This document shows positions 52,625-61,880 of a stretch of 64,000 nt of DNA, piece after piece (position 1 is the stretch's first letter; each line of letters opens with the position of its first letter). The DNA comes from G963663315 sp965208975 (GTDB lineage Bacteria > Pseudomonadota > Gammaproteobacteria > Arenicellales > Poriferihabitantaceae), in assembly GCA_965208975.1 (NCBI GenBank), contig CBDBQH010000003.1, positions 992,001-1,056,000 on the forward strand, read 5' to 3'. The notes under the pieces were generated by a model, which saw only the letters and a list, made by a program, of their open reading frames with translations, was not told the DNA's origin and made no database searches. The position numbers were made by a program, and so were the translations under genes.

Positions 52625-53416
52625 TCAATCGTGGATTGCCGCTGGCGGATTGACCAGAACCTGTCCTTGCGGGCGCCGGGATTTCTGTGCATATCCGTAA
52701 ATGATTTCAAACGTGATCACCAGCTTCTTCCCGTTTTCCGTATGCTTTGACAGGTGACTTTCAAATTGTCTGAAGCGTTGCTTGCCAGTGAGTGATTTCC
52801 TGCGCCCGGCATGCAGATTGATAAACCCTTCACTTCGTAAATCCGCTATTACGGTCAACCGGTCCGCATACTCGACCCGCATCCAGTCCGTATCTACGAT
52901 GGGTTTCTCAAAACCGGCTTTCAACAGCGTGTCCCCCAGATGGTGCATGTCGATAAACGGATGAACATGAGGGCAGATATCCACCTTCTTCCAGGCGTGG
53001 TAAACCTCAGCCAGGGTATCGGGGCCAAATGCGGAAAAACAAAAAATCCCGCCCGGTTTCAGTACCTGTTTCACTTGCCGGATGAATGGCTCGAACTCGA
53101 ACCAGGTTCCTTGCAAATTACTCACTACACAATCGAACAAGGCCCCGGTACGGGGTCGTGTGATAATCGGCGAGACTGACTGGAGGTTGCCCGCCTCGGA
53201 ATCAAACAAACTGGAATACTCAACCTGCCCGGCTTGCGGGAATTCAAAACAGCCCGGCTCGAAATCAAGTATCAGCATGGACTTGGGCGATGGTCGTGAC
53301 AGACTGGCCCGCTCCGTAAGCTCCCTGCGGATGGGCTGCATCAAATACCCCATGCCAGCCTGATTCCTGGGAAACCTCCCCCTTGCAATGGTAAATTTGT
53401 CCAGATCAAGTTTCAT
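52625..53416 (-). CDS. BioC-like methyltransferase with a degenerate SAM motif
   Basis: 263 residues. The second half follows BioC (malonyl-ACP O-methyltransferase, starts pimelate synthesis for biotin): FDCVVSNLQGTWFEF, VLKPGGIFCFSAFGPDTLAE, HVHPFIDMHHLGDTLLKAGF and INLHAGRRKSLTGKQ. In the first half, where BioC has a glycine-rich SAM loop (DLGCGTG), this chain reads ILDFEPGCFEFPQ, so motif I is not conserved. It may be inactive or changed in function. No other bio genes are in the window. Confidence 0.75.
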   Translation of the reverse strand: MKLDLDKFTIARGRFPRNQAGMGYLMQPIRRELTERASLSRPSPKSMLILDFEPGCFEFPQAGQVEYSSLFDSEAGNLQSVSPIITRPRTGALFDCVVSNLQGTWFEFEPFIRQVKQVLKPGGIFCFSAFGPDTLAEVYHAWKKVDICPHVHPFIDMHHLGDTLLKAGFEKPIVDTDWMRVEYADRLTVIADLRSEGFINLHAGRRKSLTGKQRFRQFESHLSKHTENGKKLVITFEIIYGYAQKSRRPQGQVLVNPPAAIHD

Positions 53417-53484
53417 ATCGTGTGCGGGCGCTCCAGTCGGGAACCGTGCGATAATTCACCCCCGAATTAACACAGGAATAAACT

Positions 53485-54621
53485 GTGAAAGTCGTTCTTC
53501 TTACCAACATGGTATCCCACCATCAAATGGATTTTGCGCGGGCCATGGCAAAGTTGTTGGGAGGCGACAGTTTCCGCGCTGTATTCCTTAAAACCGTACC
53601 CGAAGAACGCCTTGTGATGAAGTGGTTGGGTGACGACGATTTCAATGAACCATTCATCATCCGCTTCTGGCAATCGGATAAAACGAAAATGGAAGCGCGG
53701 CGCTGGATTGATCAAGCCGACGTGGTGATACAGGGACACTTTCCAATCCGGTATGTGCGTGAGCGCATAAAACAGGGTAAATTGACCTTTGCCAAGCAGG
53801 AACGATTCTGGAAAAAACCTCCAGCTATAAGACGCAGGATAACACGGCTCCCGCGTCTGTACCGGAATTATTGGTCAGTCAATCGGGAAAACTATCACTT
53901 CCTCGCGATTGGCGCCCGGGCGGCACAGGATTTGAACGAGTTGGGTATCTTCAAAGGCCGAAGCTGGAAGTTCGGATATTTCATGGATACCCCTGAATAT
54001 CAGGCGAGAGAACAACGGGAAGATGCAATTTCATTGCTTTGGTGCGCGAGCTTTATCCCGGTCAAACAACCGCACAAGGCGCTTGAAATCGTCCGTGGAT
54101 TGCGCGAACGAGGCATGGCGGTTCATTTAACGATGATCGGAGACGGCGAGTTACGCTCGTCGATTGAACATCTTGTCCGTCAATCGGGGATGAGTGGTTA
54201 CGTCACTTTGACGGGTTGGCAACAACCGGAAGAAGTGAAACGGCACATGGTGGGCTCTGATCTGTTCCTGATGACATCGCACCGCGGTGAAGGCTGGGGT
54301 ATGGTGGTAAACGAATCCTTAAGTTGCGGTTGTGCAGTAATGGCCACTCGCGAATCCGGGGCGGCGCCGTGGCTGGTAGAACACGGCAAAAGTGGTTTTT
54401 TATATTGTGGTGAAGCCCTGGGAAATTGCCTGGATGAAGTCGCGGCAACCCGGCGTGACCAGCTGCTCAATATGGGGCGGCTAGGCCATCAGCGAATGAT
54501 GGATCAATGGTCCGCTCAGGTGGCGGCCCGGCGAGTGATTGATTTGTCCGCGAAGCTACTGGATGGAGGCATGGAGTCTGCGAGGCGTTTGTTCCGGGAC
54601 GGGCCCTGTTCGGTGGCGTAG
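53485..54621 (+). CDS. Glycosyltransferase, GT-B fold (family 4 type)
   Basis: 378 residues. The C-terminal half has the GT4 pattern: LLWCASFIPVKQPHKALEI, MIGDGELRSSIEHLV, VTLTGWQQPEEV and the EGWGMVVNESLSCGCAV block with the nucleotide-sugar-binding Glu residues. The N-terminal domain begins MKVVLLTNMVSHHQ. A cytoplasmic or membrane-peripheral enzyme; sugar and acceptor unknown. It stands alone; the 54622-54737 gap has no feature I can support. Confidence 0.88.
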   Translation: MKVVLLTNMVSHHQMDFARAMAKLLGGDSFRAVFLKTVPEERLVMKWLGDDDFNEPFIIRFWQSDKTKMEARRWIDQADVVIQGHFPIRYVRERIKQGKLTFAKQERFWKKPPAIRRRITRLPRLYRNYWSVNRENYHFLAIGARAAQDLNELGIFKGRSWKFGYFMDTPEYQAREQREDAISLLWCASFIPVKQPHKALEIVRGLRERGMAVHLTMIGDGELRSSIEHLVRQSGMSGYVTLTGWQQPEEVKRHMVGSDLFLMTSHRGEGWGMVVNESLSCGCAVMATRESGAAPWLVEHGKSGFLYCGEALGNCLDEVAATRRDQLLNMGRLGHQRMMDQWSAQVAARRVIDLSAKLLDGGMESARRLFRDGPCSVA

Positions 54622-54737
54622 GGATGTACAAGCCACCACCTGCAATCCGATTCATCATACTGCCGGTCTGCGTAATTCCTGAATATAGAATGAATTTGAG
54701 ACAATGCTTGCGATAGAGTTTTTACGTTAGGGAGTGA

Positions 54738-56150
54738 CTATATCGTGGGAGTCGATAATAACCATAATCCGAACACCGTATAGCCCACCATCAGTATGGC
54801 CGGGAATATCTGGCTCCTGACCGCAGTCCGGGAGGACCGATAAATGTCCAGCGCGATGACGTGGGCGATAACAATACCAATCACATGGCCGAGGACGATG
54901 ACCGCCGTCTGCACGCCCCAGATCAGGGCCACTGCATCAAGATAGTTAAAAAATGAAGTGGTCACGTGAAAGTGACCGGCGCCGAGCAGATTCCAGTCCC
55001 GGGACAACGGATCATTCCAGGCGAGGAAAGCATACTGGACGTTGACCAGAATCCGGGTCAGGTAGTGGGCGCAATGAAAAACCAGGGATATGGGAATAAT
55101 GGAGTACACCAGTCTCCCGGCAATCTCCACAAAGCCGACTCTTGCCCCCGCCATTTTCCAGCCCGCATACACGCACGCCATGTACAGAAAAACCAGTAAC
55201 CCGAACCCCCCCGCCAGGCCCAGAGAGTGATCGGGCATCACTGCGCTTCTGCCAGGAAATTCCAGCGGGTTGACTCCAATCATAGCCAACCAGAAGAAGG
55301 TTCCTGAAAGCCCGTCAAAGGAAACCGCGCTCAGGGTCAGCAGTACGAAAAGTGTACCGGAAAGAGGCAGGGCAGGCAGGGCGGCCAGGGCTGATCCGGG
55401 AACCACTATCCTGGTTTTACCGCTACCCCCATCGTCGGGTTGAAAAGGTGAAAGTTTCCCGATGAGGCGGAAGAAAATGGCAAAAGGCTCGCCACGCTCA
55501 AACCATTTTTCCTCGCCGTATATCAGTACCGCAATCAGGTTGATCAGCCACCAGGCCAGAACCATCAAGGCCAGTCGGTGGGGATCTTCCGGGGCCGGGT
55601 CAACCAGTTCGACCCAGGCAAATCCAGCGAACAGGATGATCGCCGGGAAATATCCAAATCTTTCCGGCAGCGCCGCATAGCGGGGCTTGAGATGAAGCAT
55701 TCGCCGAACCCCCCAGGCTACGCCACTCCACGGGTTGACGTGAGTCCAGAGATTGCCGGTAACACACTGAAGCAAAGTGAACAGAACCCAGAACAGGGTC
55801 CAGACCGTGATCGGCAGCGGATTCAGCAACGGATCCCGGGAGCCTTCTATGCCGGTGATGATCAAAAAGGCGAGAGCCACAGCCGACCCCAGGCTAAAGG
55901 GAATAACCGGGAGTCCTGAAACCTCTTTTATCGACCGGCTGTAGCCGGACAAACGTTTGACAAGATCATGGGGGATGATAGCCAGCACGATAAAGGATAG
56001 CAAAACCGCCAGCGCTCCGCCGACCACATACAGTTCCGTCGGCAGCAGCAGAATCAGCCCGCGTTCGGCGCTGTGGGCCAAGGCGTCAGCCGGGCAAAGA
56101 CTCCAGCCAGCCAGCGCCAGCAATAACCAGATTGGCAATCCGGTTTTCAA
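54738..56150 (-). CDS. Polytopic membrane protein, last gene of the branched-chain-type ABC operon
   Basis: 470 residues with a signal-like N-terminus ending ADALAHSAERG and about eleven hydrophobic segments. Similar proteins in actinobacteria and proteobacteria are sometimes labelled fenitrothion hydrolase, but no catalytic site is visible here and that name should not be relied on. Conserved-looking His residues (HCAHYLTR, GHFHVTTSFF) might bind metal or haem. The start is TTG at 56150, overlapping the LivF-type stop (TTGA). Its link to the transporter suggests a role in the same pathway. Confidence 0.65.
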   Translation of the reverse strand: MKTGLPIWLLLALAGWSLCPADALAHSAERGLILLLPTELYVVGGALAVLLSFIVLAIIPHDLVKRLSGYSRSIKEVSGLPVIPFSLGSAVALAFLIITGIEGSRDPLLNPLPITVWTLFWVLFTLLQCVTGNLWTHVNPWSGVAWGVRRMLHLKPRYAALPERFGYFPAIILFAGFAWVELVDPAPEDPHRLALMVLAWWLINLIAVLIYGEEKWFERGEPFAIFFRLIGKLSPFQPDDGGSGKTRIVVPGSALAALPALPLSGTLFVLLTLSAVSFDGLSGTFFWLAMIGVNPLEFPGRSAVMPDHSLGLAGGFGLLVFLYMACVYAGWKMAGARVGFVEIAGRLVYSIIPISLVFHCAHYLTRILVNVQYAFLAWNDPLSRDWNLLGAGHFHVTTSFFNYLDAVALIWGVQTAVIVLGHVIGIVIAHVIALDIYRSSRTAVRSQIFPAILMVGYTVFGLWLLSTPTI

Positions 56151-56857
56151 TCAGCTCGCCCGATGCCGATGTAACGCCGGACCATCTCTTCATCGCGTTC
56201 CACTGCCGCCACATCCAAAGATTCGTGCAGTACCCCGTTCTCCATGAATGCGACGCGGTCAGCGACCCCCAGCACAGCGTCCATTCGTTGTTCGACGAGA
56301 AGGATGCCAACTCCCTCCCCGGCAAGACGGCCAATGACGCTGCGAATCGTTGCAATCATCGACGGCATCAGTCCTTCGGTGGGTTCGTCCAGTAGCAGCA
56401 GGGAAGGTTGCAGACACAGGGCTCTGGCCATAGCCAGCATCTGTTGTTCCCCTCCGCTCAGCGTACCGGAAACCTGTTTGAGCCGCGTCCGCAGAATCGG
56501 GAACAGGTCCAGCGCCTGATCCAGGAGGCGTTTTTCCTGTTTTCTCAGCAACAGGCCGATTTCAAGATTCTCCGCTACGGTCAGTTCGGCAAACAGTCGT
56601 CTTCCCTGAGGCACATAGCCTACCCCGTTAGCGGGAATTTGGTGAGCGTCCAGTCCTGTCAACTCCACTTCGTTCAGCAGAATTTGTCCTGAGCGAAATG
56701 GCATCAGGCCCATGATCGTTTTTAACAGGGATGTTTTTCCGGCGCCGTTCCGACCCAGCAGGCAAAGTACCTTTCCTCTTTCCAGTTCAAGTGAAGCATC
56801 CTTGACCACGTGACTGTCAAAGGTATAACCGGCGTTGACATGGCTGGCTGAAAACAT
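56147..56857 (-). CDS. Branched-chain amino acid-type ABC transporter ATPase (LivF-like)
   Basis: 236 residues with Walker A LLGRNGAGKTSLLKT near residues 31-45, signature GTLSGGEQQMLAMARAL and Walker B LLLLDEPTEGLMP. The start at 56857 (MFSASHVNAGY) fits the family; the frame is open to 56914 inside the upstream ATPase gene. Works with LivG-like ATPase. Confidence 0.9.
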   Translation of the reverse strand: MFSASHVNAGYTFDSHVVKDASLELERGKVLCLLGRNGAGKTSLLKTIMGLMPFRSGQILLNEVELTGLDAHQIPANGVGYVPQGRRLFAELTVAENLEIGLLLRKQEKRLLDQALDLFPILRTRLKQVSGTLSGGEQQMLAMARALCLQPSLLLLDEPTEGLMPSMIATIRSVIGRLAGEGVGILLVEQRMDAVLGVADRVAFMENGVLHESLDVAAVERDEEMVRRYIGIGRAD

Positions 56858-56861
56858 ACGC

Positions 56862-57596
56862 TCACCCACGTCCCAGATAGGCGCTCTGGACTGCTTCGTT
56901 GCGCTGGATTTCATCGGGGGCGCCCTCGGCCAGTATGGCGCCCTGATTCATGACTGTAATCCGGTCCGACAGGGCAGTGACCACCGGGACATTATGCTCA
57001 ATCAGCAGGATGGTGGTGAATTGCCTGATTTCCCGGATCAGGGATTTGAATACTTCTGTCTCGCCGTCAGACAGTCCCTGGGTCGGTTCGTCCAATATCA
57101 GAAGTAATGGGCGCAGCGCCAGTCCCATGGCTATTTCCAGCAGCCGCTGGTGACCGTAGGCGATTTCTCCCGCTTTTTGTCGTGGGTCAATGTTTAATCC
57201 CGCGCTCCCCAGACACTCGATCACGATCTCATCCACAGACCGGGGCTGGTCGGCGCCATCAGAGGGTTGCCGGAGTTGCGTCCGGATCTGCGCGGCGATA
57301 GCGACATTCTCAAAAACCGACAGGGCCGGGTAGATGCTGGTGATTTGAAAGGTATAGGCAATGCCGAGTCGCACTCTTTGCCACGTCGGCAAGGACGTGA
57401 CTTCTTTCCCCAAAAGCCGGATGGCGCCCCTGTCCGGCGATAATCTTCCGGATATGAGGCTGGCCAGGGTTGTCTTTCCGGCGCCATTGGGGCCAATAAT
57501 TGACCGCACCTCGCCGGTATTCACCGAGAAGTCCACACTGCGGACCGCCTGTAATCCACCAAACGACCGGGACAGGTTGCGGGTTTCGAGCAGCAT
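56862..57596 (-). CDS. Branched-chain amino acid-type ABC transporter ATPase (LivG-like)
   Basis: 244 residues. Walker A IIGPNGAGKTTLASLISG near 34-51 and Walker B LLILDEPTQGLS are clear; the usual LSGGQ is replaced by IAYGHQRLLEIAMAL-like sequence (EIAYGHQRLLEIAMGLAL), as in many urea/branched-chain LivG proteins. Start at 57596 overlaps the LivM-type stop (TAATG). Confidence 0.9.
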   Translation of the reverse strand: MLLETRNLSRSFGGLQAVRSVDFSVNTGEVRSIIGPNGAGKTTLASLISGRLSPDRGAIRLLGKEVTSLPTWQRVRLGIAYTFQITSIYPALSVFENVAIAAQIRTQLRQPSDGADQPRSVDEIVIECLGSAGLNIDPRQKAGEIAYGHQRLLEIAMGLALRPLLLILDEPTQGLSDGETEVFKSLIREIRQFTTILLIEHNVPVVTALSDRITVMNQGAILAEGAPDEIQRNEAVQSAYLGRG

Positions 57597-58558
57597 TACG
57601 GCAACCAGCCCGCCCACCGTTCGCGCACAGTACCGAGAACGCCTTTGGGAAAATAAAGAATGAGAAATATGAGTACGACCCCGGTGACCAGCAGCCAGGC
57701 GGCGGTATAGTTGCTGGCAATATCAATCAGGTAAAACATCATGAAACTGCCCAGCAATGGCCCCAGAATCGTACCGGCGCCACCCACCAGGGTGAATAAC
57801 AGGGCATCAATGGAGTACTGGATGCTCGCGAAAGAGGAGCCGATATAGGCGAACAACAGGGAGTATGCGGCGCCGGCGGCAGCGGCCAGTGTTCCCGATA
57901 TGACCATTGCCTTGAGTTTGATGGCAAAGGTATTGTAGCCCAGCATACGGGTCCTTTCTTCATTTTCGCGGATTGCGATCAATGCCCGGCCGGTGGGACC
58001 ATTGACCAGACGATAAACAATGACCAGGCAAACAGTCAGCAGGGACCACGCGATAAAATACCGGGTGGCGGGGTCTGTCAGGTCCAACTGCAAGCCCATC
58101 CATTCCAGGCTCCGCGCCGACTCAGGCAGGACCAGCCCTTCATCACCGCGGGTATAAGTCGTGAAATACAAGGTGGCCAGATGGGCTACCTGGGCAAACA
58201 TCAACGTAACAATCATGAAAGCCACGCCGCGGGTACGCAATGCGATGGCGCCGATCAATGCGGAGACCAGGGCGCCGGTGAACAGGGCGAAAACGAATGC
58301 CGGGACCACGCCCCATTGCAGATGATAAACGGTCAGTCCGGCGGCATACAGCCCGGTGGCGAAAAACAGGGCATGGCCCAGGCTCAGTAATCCGGTATAA
58401 CCGAAAAGGACATTGAATCCCATGGCGAAAACCGCCAGCACCATGATCCGGGTAGCGGTGAGATGATGGTATTCCGGCAGGACGAACTGCAAACCAAAAA
58501 GAAGCGCAATGACCAGGGCATGGAGCAGGAGGGATTTCTTTTTAACAATCGCTTTCAT
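57596..58558 (-). CDS. Branched-chain amino acid-type ABC transporter permease (LivM-like)
   Basis: 320 residues, eight to nine membrane helices, with the GYTGLLSLGHALFFATGLYA block and the IRENEERTRMLGYNTFAIKL coupling helix near residues 195-214 that contacts the ATPase. Starts within the LivH-type stop (ATGA). Confidence 0.92.
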   Translation of the reverse strand: MKAIVKKKSLLLHALVIALLFGLQFVLPEYHHLTATRIMVLAVFAMGFNVLFGYTGLLSLGHALFFATGLYAAGLTVYHLQWGVVPAFVFALFTGALVSALIGAIALRTRGVAFMIVTLMFAQVAHLATLYFTTYTRGDEGLVLPESARSLEWMGLQLDLTDPATRYFIAWSLLTVCLVIVYRLVNGPTGRALIAIRENEERTRMLGYNTFAIKLKAMVISGTLAAAAGAAYSLLFAYIGSSFASIQYSIDALLFTLVGGAGTILGPLLGSFMMFYLIDIASNYTAAWLLVTGVVLIFLILYFPKGVLGTVRERWAGWLP

Positions 58559-59436
58559 CGTTCCTTGACCCCGAACAGCCCTTCGGGCTTGAACACCAGC
58601 ACCATGGCAACCAGAAATGTGGCAGCCATCTTCGCCAGCGTGGGGGAAAAGAACATGGCAATGACGCCGTCGCTCATGCCGATGATGATCGCCGCAAGTA
58701 TGGTTCCGCGGATACTCCCGAGCCCGCCGATAATGACCACGATAAATGACATCAGCAACGGGTCCAGGCCCATCAGATAGTGGGCCTGGCGAATGGGAAC
58801 GATGAGAACCGCGGCCAGCGCCGCAAACATGGCTCCCACCGCGAAAACCCAGCCATAGACACGGTTCACCGGAATACCGAAAGCCTGCGCCATTTCACCA
58901 TCAACCTGTGTAGCTCGCATGATCAGGCCGGCCCGGGTGCGGCTGAGCACATACCAGCTGCCCAGCAGGATGACGATGGCCATGGCAACAACCAGGAGCT
59001 TGTAACCGGAGTAACCGAACCAGGGAAAGTCAACCCGGAAATACAAGGGCGGCTGCACCGGTCTGGCATCGGGACCAAACAGCAACAAGGCGGATTGCTG
59101 CAGAATATACAAGATGCCGATCGTGGCAACGATGGTGGCTTCGGGATTGTAGTTGAGCTTTTCAAGAACCAGCCTTTCACTGCAAAAGGCGATGATTCCG
59201 ACCAGAATCGGGCCGATTGCCAGCGCCGCCAGAAATCCGGCGGCGGGATGAATCGGCAACAGACTGGTGATCCACCAGGCCAGAACGGCGCCCAGCATAT
59301 AGAACTCTCCATGCGCGACATTGACGATACGCATGACTCCGAACACCAGGCACAATCCCAGCGCCGTCAGGCTCAGTACCGCCGCCTGTACCAGCCCTTC
59401 CAGGGAAGCGAGCAACAAGAAGGGGCCGAAATCCAC
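58555..59436 (-). CDS. Branched-chain amino acid-type ABC transporter permease (LivH-like)
   Basis: 293 residues from a GTG at 59436 that follows AGGA by 7 bases; the frame is open from an ATG at 59496, but the extra 20 residues are hydrophilic and lack family similarity. Typical blocks are FGVMRIVNVAHGEFYMLGA and the coupling region RATQVDGEMAQAFGIPVNRV, and GGLGSIRGTILAAIIIG near the C-terminus. Confidence 0.9.
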   Translation of the reverse strand: MDFGPFLLLASLEGLVQAAVLSLTALGLCLVFGVMRIVNVAHGEFYMLGAVLAWWITSLLPIHPAAGFLAALAIGPILVGIIAFCSERLVLEKLNYNPEATIVATIGILYILQQSALLLFGPDARPVQPPLYFRVDFPWFGYSGYKLLVVAMAIVILLGSWYVLSRTRAGLIMRATQVDGEMAQAFGIPVNRVYGWVFAVGAMFAALAAVLIVPIRQAHYLMGLDPLLMSFIVVIIGGLGSIRGTILAAIIIGMSDGVIAMFFSPTLAKMAATFLVAMVLVFKPEGLFGVKER

Positions 59437-59535
59437 GGAAGAATCCTGTTTTTCAGCTTGTACGAATACGGGAGGCTGACCGGCGTACCGGCCCATCCCG
59501 TTCCCGGAGTGGGCCGCCGGCCACGAGTAAAATGC

Positions 59536-60840
59536 CTAAAGCGCCATCTGCGTATAGTCGGCTTCCGGTTCGTACAATCCGTCTTCAATGGATGTTCTGT
59601 GCACCACATTGAGGCGGCCACCTTCAACCCGGGAGATGTTCTGATGACCGAAACTCTGGTGAAGCCTGCCATTGAAAATCTTGTCTCCCTGAGGGTGGTT
59701 CCGGCCTTCAGGAAATTCCCGCAAGGATTCCGTCGCTTCAATCAGCGCTTTTTTATTCGCCGCATCGGACGAGGAATAGCCGCTCAATTCCATCGCCTGC
59801 TTGATAATGAACAGGGTTTCCCAACAACCGAACATGTGGGAATAGGTCGATACGTCGCGGGCATCATTCACGCTGGCGCCATTGCGGTCCACTCCCACAG
59901 CCTGGCGGTAAAAAGCGTCATGCTCGCTCTGGTCGGGCTGGGCATAACGGGGATACGCTTCCCAGAAGTGGGTCCCTTCCAGAAACTCAAGCTGGGGTGT
60001 CGCCAGATCCACCGCCTCCAGGGAGTCAATAAAACCAAAAATCTGCGGACGATTACTACCGAAATGCTGCCCCAGTTCCTTGACGAAAGTGAGCACCCCC
60101 GGCCCGACCATGACGTGGTAAAGCACTTCGGTATCGGTGGGTATTCTGGGCAGATACCGGGTAAACGAGGACTCGGTGGGAGGAACCGCGATCAGTTCCA
60201 GTACTTCACCGCCCCGCTCCCGGATAGCGGCAGAGAAATAGTCCCGATGGTCATGACCGAAGGCAAAGTCCGGGAAGATCATGGTGACCTTTTTGCCCAG
60301 ATTTTCCGCCACCCAGGGGGCCATGGAAATAACCTGGGATCGGACATCGGTTATGCCGGGCTGGAATACATAACGATTCAGGCTGCCTGAGGCGACGTGA
60401 TGCCCCTCGGACACCACATAATAGGGTAGTTTCAGTTCCCCGGCCCGCGGAGAGGAGCCGATGACGACATGGGAAAACAGCGTGCCATAAGCGACATCCA
60501 CCTGATGCAGGGTGGCGAATTTTTCGATCACTTCGGCGCCGCGCCTCGGGTCCGTACCATCATCCTCGATCACCAGTTCCAGCGGACGGCCGTTAATCCC
60601 GCCTTCGTCGTTTATGATTCGGGCCGCCGCCGCTGCGGTTCGCTCATACCACCGGCCATAGGAGGCGCCAATTCCGGTTCTGTGTAACTGCATACCCACC
60701 TTGATGGGCCGGTCGGAACCGTAAACCCAGGCCGTCATTGCAGGATTGAATTGGGCCGCCGCGGCAAGCGCCGCGATGGTTCCCGCTTTCTTCAGGGTTG
60801 ATCTTTTCGTGGAGTCAACACAATTGTTTTTCGTTTTCAT
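59536..60840 (-). CDS. ABC transporter periplasmic binding protein, branched-chain amino acid/urea type
   Basis: 434 residues starting at the ATG at 60840, which is preceded by GGAGG. The N-terminus has KRSTLKKAGTIAALAAAAQF, a signal resembling Tat but with a Lys-Arg pair. The mature part has the two-lobe Peripla_BP_6 pattern (RIINDEGGINGRPLELVIED, VGMQLHRTG, IFPDFAFGHDHRD). Ligand unknown; the family takes up amino acids, urea, amides or short-chain acids. It follows the methyltransferase gene by 46 bases on the same strand. Confidence 0.9.
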   Translation of the reverse strand: MKTKNNCVDSTKRSTLKKAGTIAALAAAAQFNPAMTAWVYGSDRPIKVGMQLHRTGIGASYGRWYERTAAAAARIINDEGGINGRPLELVIEDDGTDPRRGAEVIEKFATLHQVDVAYGTLFSHVVIGSSPRAGELKLPYYVVSEGHHVASGSLNRYVFQPGITDVRSQVISMAPWVAENLGKKVTMIFPDFAFGHDHRDYFSAAIRERGGEVLELIAVPPTESSFTRYLPRIPTDTEVLYHVMVGPGVLTFVKELGQHFGSNRPQIFGFIDSLEAVDLATPQLEFLEGTHFWEAYPRYAQPDQSEHDAFYRQAVGVDRNGASVNDARDVSTYSHMFGCWETLFIIKQAMELSGYSSSDAANKKALIEATESLREFPEGRNHPQGDKIFNGRLHQSFGHQNISRVEGGRLNVVHRTSIEDGLYEPEADYTQMAL

Positions 60841-60886
60841 CTTTTTTCCTCCTGTCATACAGGGATTATTTGATTGGAATATCTGA

Positions 60887-61714
60887 TTAGCCTGGCTTCC
60901 AGGCCGTGAAGCAGACCCCGCCGAGATTGCCCGCCGTAAACAGGTTGACAATGGCGCTGTAAAACTCCGACAAGCCATTGACGACTTCCTTCCCGTGCAG
61001 GTTTTCATTGCGCTCCCTGGCGTTTTCGAAAGCGGATTGCCGCTCGACGACAAACTCTGTCCATTCGGTTGATTTGTCCACCAGCTCAATCCGGGTGAAC
61101 CCCGCTTCACAAAGTTCATTGTAATACCCGGTCATGGTCGGCACATGATCACAGCGGACTTCCCGGCTCAACAACAGTTTATCCTGAGCGCTCAGGGGAT
61201 TGCGCTCAAAATAATCTTCAACATAGATACCGGCCCCGGGCTTCAAGGCGGCAAAACAGTTATGGTAGAGAACGGGACGGTCGGGAATATGCAGAAATGT
61301 AAGCCAACTGACCAGCGCGTCATATTGCCTGTTCCCCGGAGGGCCATCCAGTATGTCGCCGCACAGATGAGTCACCTTATCCATGAGACGACAGCGGGCA
61401 GTCAGTTTCATCGCCGTCGAATTCAGTTCCGGCTGTAGCTCCAGAGCCGTCACCCGGCATCCGCAAGTATGTGCAAGATAGCGTGCCGGGCCACCGATTC
61501 CAGCGCCGATCTCCAGGACTTCCATGCCCGAATCCATATCCAGCTTCCTGATCGCTTCATCCACGGCGTCGGTGCCCAGATAATGATATTGATCGAATGC
61601 GCTCAACACCGATACATCAACCGGCTCCTGATCCTTGATCCCAATGGATCTCAGCTCATTGAATACCCGGTCTACCTGATGGTAGAGCTTCATGGTCGCT
61701 ATGTCATCCGTCAT
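60887..61714 (-). CDS. SAM-dependent methyltransferase (sarcosine/dimethylglycine N-methyltransferase-like)
   Basis: 275 residues. SAM motif I VLEIGAGIGGPARYLAH lies near 76-92, with LTARCRLMDKVTHLCGDI and WLTFLHIPD following. The N-terminus with DQYHYLGTDAVDEAI is like enzymes that methylate glycine derivatives or phosphoethanolamine. The exact substrate is not clear. First gene of the seven-gene operon with the ABC transporter, so it may act on the transported compound. Confidence 0.82.
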   Translation of the reverse strand: MTDDIATMKLYHQVDRVFNELRSIGIKDQEPVDVSVLSAFDQYHYLGTDAVDEAIRKLDMDSGMEVLEIGAGIGGPARYLAHTCGCRVTALELQPELNSTAMKLTARCRLMDKVTHLCGDILDGPPGNRQYDALVSWLTFLHIPDRPVLYHNCFAALKPGAGIYVEDYFERNPLSAQDKLLLSREVRCDHVPTMTGYYNELCEAGFTRIELVDKSTEWTEFVVERQSAFENARERNENLHGKEVVNGLSEFYSAIVNLFTAGNLGGVCFTAWKPG

Positions 61715-61814
61715 GTCTGCTGGGAAGGTTATTGCTGATCGTTCAGATAGTTTATTATGGCATAGTTTCAGATACCAGAAATCAAATTAACCAATGAATA
61801 AAATGATACAAAAC

Positions 61815-61841
61815 ATACGGGAGAAACAATACGGGAGAAAC
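61815..61841. repeat. 13-14 bp tandem duplication upstream of vapB
   Basis: ATACGGGAGAAAC at 61815-61827 and 61829-61841. It ends just before the -35 box of the antitoxin promoter, where an antitoxin operator would be expected. Confidence 0.8.
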
Positions 61842-61845
61842 GATC

Positions 61846-61874
61846 TTGACACGATATGACTGGTCATGGATACT
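61846..61874 (+). promoter_or_regulatory. Promoter of the vapBC locus
   Basis: TTGACA (61846-61851) and GATACT (61869-61874) with 17-base spacing. Transcription would begin at or near the antitoxin's ATG at 61881, suggesting a leaderless or nearly leaderless message. Confidence 0.6.
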
Positions 61875-61880
61875 GGTCTT

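Noticed and set aside
54738..56150. Fenitrothion (organophosphate) hydrolase
   Set aside because: The label used for similar proteins is not supported by any catalytic motif; the chain is a polytopic membrane protein.
58780..60390. 536-codon plus-strand frame over the Liv operon
   Set aside because: It is the mirror frame of the permease and binding-protein genes, which have full family motifs and overlaps on the minus strand.
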